Below, piece by piece: positions 5,501 to 8,593 of a stretch of DNA of 8,593 nt. The notes below the pieces were generated by a model that was not told the DNA's origin, did no database searches, and saw only the letters and a program-made list of their open reading frames with translations. The stretch's first letter is position 1. Every line of letters starts with the position of its first letter. Both the position numbers and the translations under genes were made by a program. Where the stretch lies: the NCBI GenBank assembly GCA_934555855.1, contig CAKTFL010000070.1, positions 1 to 8,593 on the forward strand, read 5' to 3'. Source of the stretch: an uncultured Sphingomonas sp. (GTDB lineage: Bacteria > Pseudomonadota > Alphaproteobacteria > Sphingomonadales > Sphingomonadaceae).

Positions 5501-6880
5501 ATGAAGCAAAGCTTGAAGATCGCCGGCGCGCTGGCTCTGGGGGCGGGGCTCGCCTGGGCCGCGCCGGTGCTGGCTCAGGCCGCTCCGGGAGCGGCCGCGC
5601 CGCTCCAGTCGCCGCCGGCCGCGCCGACCGCGACCGTGAACAAGGGCGATACGGCGTGGATGATGACCTCCACGCTGCTCGTGCTGATGATGATCCTGCC
5701 AGGCCTGACGCTGTTCTATGGCGGCCTGACGCGCGCCAAGAACATGCTGTCGACCATGACCCAGATCGGCGCGGTCGCGTGTCTCGCGATGCTGATCTGG
5801 GTGATGTACGGCTACTCGCTCGCCTTCGGCCCCGACGTGTCGAGCGGCTTCCTGTCCAACTTCGTCGCCAGCTTCGACAAGGCGTTCCTGTCCGGCGTGA
5901 CCTCGGCCAGCCAGTCGGCCACCTTCACTGCCGGAGTAGAGATCCCCGAATATGTCTTTATCTGCTTCCAGATGACCTTTGCCGCGATCACCGTCGCGCT
6001 GGTGCTGGGGTCGGTCGTGGAGCGGATGAAGTTTTCCGCGGTGATGGCGTTCGCGGCGGTGTGGCTGACGATCGTCTATTTCCCGATCGCGCACATGGTG
6101 TGGGCGTCCTCCGGCCTGTTCTTCAAGGCGGGCGCGCTGGATTTCGCGGGCGGCACCGTCGTCCACATCAACGCGGGCGTGTCGGCGCTGGTCGCCAGCC
6201 TGATGCTCGGCAAGCGCAGGGGCTATCCGCAAACGCCGATGCCGCCGCATTCGCTGACGCTGACGGGCGTGGGCACCGGCCTGCTCTGGGTCGGCTGGTT
6301 CGGCTTCAACGCGGGCAGCGCGCTGGAAGCCAACGGGTCGGCGGCCCTCGCCATGATCAACACCTTTGTCGCGACCGCCAGCGGCGGCCTGTTCTGGATG
6401 CTGGCGGAGCGGCTGCGCGGACACAAGGGATCGGCGCTGGGCTTCTGCTCGGGCATCATCGCGGGCCTGGTCGCGGTGACCCCGGCCGCGGGCAATTCCG
6501 GCCCGTTCGGCGCGATCGTGCTCGGCGCCATCGCCTCGGTCATCTGCTTCTTCGCGGTGTCGGTGCTGAAGCCGAAGCTCGGCTATGACGACGCGCTCGA
6601 CGCGTTCGGCGTGCACGGCATCGGCGGCATGATCGGCGCGATCGGCACCGGCATCGTCTACGCCCCGTCGCTCGGCGGCCCGGGTGCGGCCGACTATGCG
6701 ATCGGCGCCAAGCTGCTGGTTCAGCTGGAGGCGGTGCTGACCACAATCGTGTGGGCCACCATCGGCACGGTCATCGCGATCCTGGTCGCCAAGGCGGTCA
6801 CCGGCCTGCGCGTCACTCCCGAAGTCGAGAGCGAAGGTCTCGACATCGGCGAGCATGGCGAGCGCGCTTACAATTACTGA
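5501..6880 (+). CDS. amtB: Ammonium transporter AmtB
   Basis: This is a trimeric inner-membrane ammonium channel of 459 residues. A signal peptide (MKQSLKIAGALALGAGLAWA, cut near AQA at 24-27) is followed by an Ala/Pro-rich stretch to ~45 and then eleven membrane helices. The pore twin histidines are His222 (GGTVVHINAG) and His372 (FGVHGIGG), 150 residues apart as in E. coli AmtB (168/318). The signature DFAGGTVVHINAG is intact; also present are LFYGGLTRAKNML, FQMTFAAIT (external Phe gate region), GWFGFNAGSAL, and the C-terminal tail GLDIGEHGERAY that interacts with GlnK. A strong ribosome binding site (GAGGGGGG) sits 8 bases before ATG 5501. It is co-transcribed with glnK from the sigma-54 promoter and ends before an intrinsic terminator. 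Confidence 0.97.
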   Translation: MKQSLKIAGALALGAGLAWAAPVLAQAAPGAAAPLQSPPAAPTATVNKGDTAWMMTSTLLVLMMILPGLTLFYGGLTRAKNMLSTMTQIGAVACLAMLIWVMYGYSLAFGPDVSSGFLSNFVASFDKAFLSGVTSASQSATFTAGVEIPEYVFICFQMTFAAITVALVLGSVVERMKFSAVMAFAAVWLTIVYFPIAHMVWASSGLFFKAGALDFAGGTVVHINAGVSALVASLMLGKRRGYPQTPMPPHSLTLTGVGTGLLWVGWFGFNAGSALEANGSAALAMINTFVATASGGLFWMLAERLRGHKGSALGFCSGIIAGLVAVTPAAGNSGPFGAIVLGAIASVICFFAVSVLKPKLGYDDALDAFGVHGIGGMIGAIGTGIVYAPSLGGPGAADYAIGAKLLVQLEAVLTTIVWATIGTVIAILVAKAVTGLRVTPEVESEGLDIGEHGERAYNY

Positions 6881-6940
6881 GTTGCCGGGGGCGGGCCCGG
6901 TCCGCTCCCACCACGATGTTCCTCCTGCGGACGAACCTGG

Positions 6941-6969
6941 CCCGGCATGGCAACATGCCGGGTCCTTTT
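6941..6969 (+). terminator. Rho-independent terminator after amtB
   Basis: Perfect 9-bp stem CCCGGCATG (6941-6949) / CATGCCGGG (6954-6962) closed by a GCAA tetraloop of the stable GNRA class, then TCCTTTT. It lies 60 bases after the amtB stop and 11 bases beyond the stop of the converging minus-strand gene. The T run is on the plus side only, so it should mainly end glnK-amtB transcripts. Confidence 0.85.
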
Positions 6970-6973
6970 CGCT

Positions 6974-7192
6974 TCAGGCGAGCAGGGCAGCGACCGTGCC
7001 GACCAGCGACAGGACGAGCAGGCTGCCGAGGCGGGCCATGGTCATCCACCAGATCGCCTTATTGTCCTGGCGCGCGCCCATGCGGGTCGTCAACCAGACC
7101 TCATCGTTCCCCCACGCATCGCGCAACATCCAGATCAGGATGCCGTCGGCGATCAGGAAAAAGATGACGAACGAGTCCACGGGATCGCTCAA
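6974..7192 (-). CDS. Small two-helix membrane protein, unknown function
   Basis: Encodes 72 residues from a TTG start (7192). A GTG at 7180 (DSFVIFFLIADG follows) is an alternative. Helix 1 is about residues 6-22 (DSFVIFFLIADGILIWML), and helix 2 about 50-71 (MARLGSLLVLSLVGTVAALL). Between them is a polar loop rich in Trp, Arg and Asp (RDAWGNDEVWLTTRMGARQDNKAIWWM). I do not recognise the family. It is the last gene of a minus-strand run, 60 bases after its neighbour, and converges on amtB. The lack of stops, the two well-formed hydrophobic segments and the orderly gene layout argue that it is real. The start codon is uncertain because no good Shine-Dalgarno precedes either candidate. Confidence 0.6.
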   Translation of the reverse strand: MSDPVDSFVIFFLIADGILIWMLRDAWGNDEVWLTTRMGARQDNKAIWWMTMARLGSLLVLSLVGTVAALLA

Positions 7193-7242
7193 CGCGTGTG
7201 AGGTCCGCGGGTGCCTGCGGCCCCGCTCTTGTATTCGACCAT
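7189..7242 (-). other. Possible 17-codon upstream ORF overlapping the small membrane gene
   Basis: ATG at 7242 opens MVEYKSGAAGTRGPHTR and ends with TGA at 7191-7189, overlapping the TTG start of the following gene as TTGA. It begins 10 bases after the previous gene's stop. It could act as a coupling or leader peptide. It has no clear ribosome binding site, and an ORF this short can arise by chance. Confidence 0.2.
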
Positions 7243-7252
7243 GATGACGATG

Positions 7253-7663
7253 CTATCCGGCCGCCAGCCGCCGATGCTCCCGAACCGGCGCCAGCCGCCG
7301 GATGTCGAGCACGTCGACACCCGTCAGCAGGACGCGACCGAAGCGGCGCTCACCCGTCTCGATCAGGATGCCGTCAGCCGTCGACCGGATCGCGTTCCAG
7401 GCGACCTCATGAACCGCGATCGCTGCGCCGCGAAGCCGGGCCGCGACGACGCGACCGTCGCTCGCCACCGCCAGCGCGCCCCGGCCATTGGCGCCCACCA
7501 CCACATCCACCGTGACGAAGCCCGCCAGGCTCTCGTCGGCCGCATCGGCCACGGCCTCCGGACTGCCGATCCGCCGGTCGCGACGGCGTCCGACCAGCCA
7601 GCTGGCGCCTGCAACGAGAGCGAGCAGCGCGACGGCACAACCGCCGAGCGTCAGCCATGTCAT
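7253..7663 (-). CDS. Conserved-looking membrane-anchored protein, unknown function
   Basis: Encodes 136 residues. An N-terminal hydrophobic segment (LTLGGCAVALLALVAGASWLVG, about 4-25, split by Cys9) is followed by RRRDRR, a positive cluster that places the rest in the cytoplasm. The soluble part has short beta-like stretches (FVTVDVVVGANGRGALAVAS, VVAARLRGAAIAVHE, DGILIETGERRFGRVLLTGV, DVLDIRRLA) and no catalytic motif I recognise. The start is firm: GGAGAAG lies 10 bases upstream of the ATG, and that ATG overlaps the stop of the preceding sulfurtransferase gene as ATGA, so the two are probably translationally coupled. The function is unknown; I offer no family assignment. Confidence 0.72.
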   Translation of the reverse strand: MTWLTLGGCAVALLALVAGASWLVGRRRDRRIGSPEAVADAADESLAGFVTVDVVVGANGRGALAVASDGRVVAARLRGAAIAVHEVAWNAIRSTADGILIETGERRFGRVLLTGVDVLDIRRLAPVREHRRLAAG

Positions 7664-8133
7664 CGCGCGCCCGCTTCTCCGCCCGTTTCATTTCCGCCAG
7701 CATTTCCGCCGGACAGGGCATCCATCAGCGGCCGGATCGAGGAAAGGTCGTAACCCGCCTGTTCCGCCTGACCTGCGAGAAGGTTCGGGTTGCGCCCCGC
7801 CTTGGCGGCGGCGAGCGCCCACAGGTTGCAGCTGCGCGTGCCCGACCGGCAATAGGCCAGCACCGGGCCGTCAGCGGCCACCAGCGCCTGCGTCATGGCA
7901 TCGAGCTGGGGATGGCTGAATCCGGCATGAGTGACCGGGATGGCGGCATAGGAAAGACCGGCCGCTTCCGCCGCCTGGCGGATCATGTCGCCGGACGGCT
8001 GGCCTGGTTCCTCGCCATCGGGACGATTGTTGATGATCGCGACATAGCCAGCGTCCTTGATTGCGGCCATGTCATCGGGTGAGATCTGCGGCGCGACGGC
8101 GACGGATTCGTTAAGCGAGCGGATTGCAGCCAT
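7660..8133 (-). CDS. TIGR01244 / DUF442 family sulfurtransferase or phosphatase-like protein
   Basis: Encodes 157 residues from ATG 8133. The fold is that of small dual-specificity phosphatases and Blh-type N-terminal domains: APQISPDDMAAIKDAGYVAIINNRPDGEE (about 14-42), then IPVTHAGFSHPQLDAM (65-80) and the active-site loop YCRSGTRSCNLWALA with Cys95 and Arg100 in a CX5R motif. Members are annotated as sulfur transferases and are often tied to sulfide or persulfide metabolism (as in bigR/blh loci), but the domain stands alone here with no metallo-beta-lactamase partner in the window. The tail (GGNAGGNETGGEAGAR) is low-complexity. Earlier in-frame starts would extend the protein over the neighbouring divergent gene and are not family-like. 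It heads a three-gene minus-strand run. Confidence 0.85.
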   Translation of the reverse strand: MAAIRSLNESVAVAPQISPDDMAAIKDAGYVAIINNRPDGEEPGQPSGDMIRQAAEAAGLSYAAIPVTHAGFSHPQLDAMTQALVAADGPVLAYCRSGTRSCNLWALAAAKAGRNPNLLAGQAEQAGYDLSSIRPLMDALSGGNAGGNETGGEAGAR

Positions 8134-8241
8134 CGCTCGTCTGTAGCGCAGCCGGGCGCAGGATTGAACCGCTTCGTCCACGCCACCGATTCCTGGCGGG
8201 GTCGACGGGCGTTCTACTGACGGTGAACAAGGGAGATACCG

Positions 8242-8593
8242 ATGAAGCGGAGCGGCAACACCATCCTTATCACCGGCGGCGGATCGGGCATCGGCGAGGC
8301 GCTGGCGCATCGTTTTCATGACGCCGGCAACACCGTCATCGTGGCGGGCCGGCGGCGCGAGGCGCTGGAGGCATCGATCGCGGGCCGCGCGGGCATGGTC
8401 GCCATGGAGCTGGACATCACCAGCGCGGATGCCGTCCGGGACTTTGCGGGCCGGGTCGTCACGGAGCATCCGGCGCTGAACGTCCTCATCAACAATGCCG
8501 GCATCATGCGCTTCGAGGCGCTGGACACGAAGCGCGACCTGTCGGACGCCGAGGAGACGATCACCACCAACCTGCTCGGCCCCATCCGGCTGA
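8242..8593 (+). CDS. Short-chain dehydrogenase/reductase, DltE-like (3' end outside window)
   Basis: The first 117 residues of a Rossmann-fold NAD(P)-dependent oxidoreductase. The cofactor loop TGGGSGIG is at residues 11-18 of MKRSGNTILITGGGSGIGEALA. AGRR at 35-38 follows the second strand and its basic residues suggest NADP preference. LDIT (57-60) contacts the adenine ring, and NNAG is at 84-87 with IMRFEAL after it, a pattern typical of DltE-annotated SDRs. The catalytic Ser-Tyr-Lys lie beyond the window, so the substrate cannot be judged. A good ribosome binding site (GGGAG, 8231-8235) sits 6 bases before the ATG. The 108-base gap to the divergent sulfurtransferase gene should hold both promoters, but I see no convincing consensus in it. 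Confidence 0.92.
   Translation, partial: MKRSGNTILITGGGSGIGEALAHRFHDAGNTVIVAGRRREALEASIAGRAGMVAMELDITSADAVRDFAGRVVTEHPALNVLINNAGIMRFEALDTKRDLSDAEETITTNLLGPIRL

Noticed and set aside
5378..6856. 492-codon open frame on the minus strand opposite amtB
   Set aside because: Arg/His/Asp-rich low-complexity translation exactly antisense to a clear AmtB; a GC-bias shadow.
8162..8220. Possible -35/-10 boxes (TTGAAC or TTCCTG with TCTACT) before the SDR gene
   Set aside because: Matches are too weak in GC-rich DNA to call a promoter.
8134..8469. Upstream extension of the minus-strand sulfurtransferase frame to 8469
   Set aside because: It would run antisense through the SDR gene and add non-family sequence; ATG 8133 gives the proper N-terminus.
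1..8593. CRISPR arrays, tRNA or rRNA genes, insertion sequences, toxin-antitoxin or phage-defence genes
   Set aside because: No direct repeat array, tRNA-like cloverleaf, transposase or defence-type domain was seen; the genes are housekeeping or unrecognised.

Overview
The window is GC-rich and almost fully coding. It reads as chromosomal DNA of an alphaproteobacterium, most likely a sphingomonad. This is inferred from protein style (a RibA with a degenerate N-terminal half, a PII-AmtB pair with alphaproteobacterial sequence, a TIGR01244-type sulfurtransferase) and from the ftsK / lolA / xth order. No database search could be run, so the taxonomy is an inference. There is no rRNA, tRNA, CRISPR array, insertion sequence or phage gene.

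Left part, plus strand (1-2191): the 3' end of ftsK (DNA translocase), a SIMPL/DUF541 periplasmic or lipid-anchored protein with a poly-proline insert, and lolA (periplasmic lipoprotein carrier), which begins 16 bases after the SIMPL gene. A 237-base gap follows; it holds two hairpins and no gene I can support.

Middle, plus strand (2429-4991): a tightly packed trio. xth (exonuclease III) overlaps ribA (GTP cyclohydrolase II with an N-terminal domain lacking the RibB catalytic signature) by 7 bases. ribA overlaps, through CTGA, a YdcF-like DUF218 protein that appears fused to a C-terminal DUF2007 domain and probably starts at CTG.

Nitrogen module, plus strand (5094-6969): an exact -24/-12 sigma-54 promoter, a 112-residue PII protein (glnK type), amtB (ammonium channel with signal peptide and both pore histidines), and a strong intrinsic terminator. 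Under nitrogen limitation RpoN and an activator such as NtrC would be expected to switch on the pair, with GlnK gating AmtB.

Right part: three minus-strand genes (8133 to 6974) converge on amtB. They are a TIGR01244/DUF442 CX5R enzyme, an unrecognised anchored protein coupled to it through ATGA, and a small two-helix membrane protein. Divergent from them, the window ends inside a short-chain dehydrogenase resembling DltE.

Most of this is ordinary housekeeping sequence and I see no clear new biological system. The points most worth a second look are the DUF218-DUF2007 fusion with its CTG start, the lipobox in the SIMPL protein beside lolA, the sigma-54 promoter of glnK-amtB, and the small unrecognised membrane-protein genes on the minus strand.
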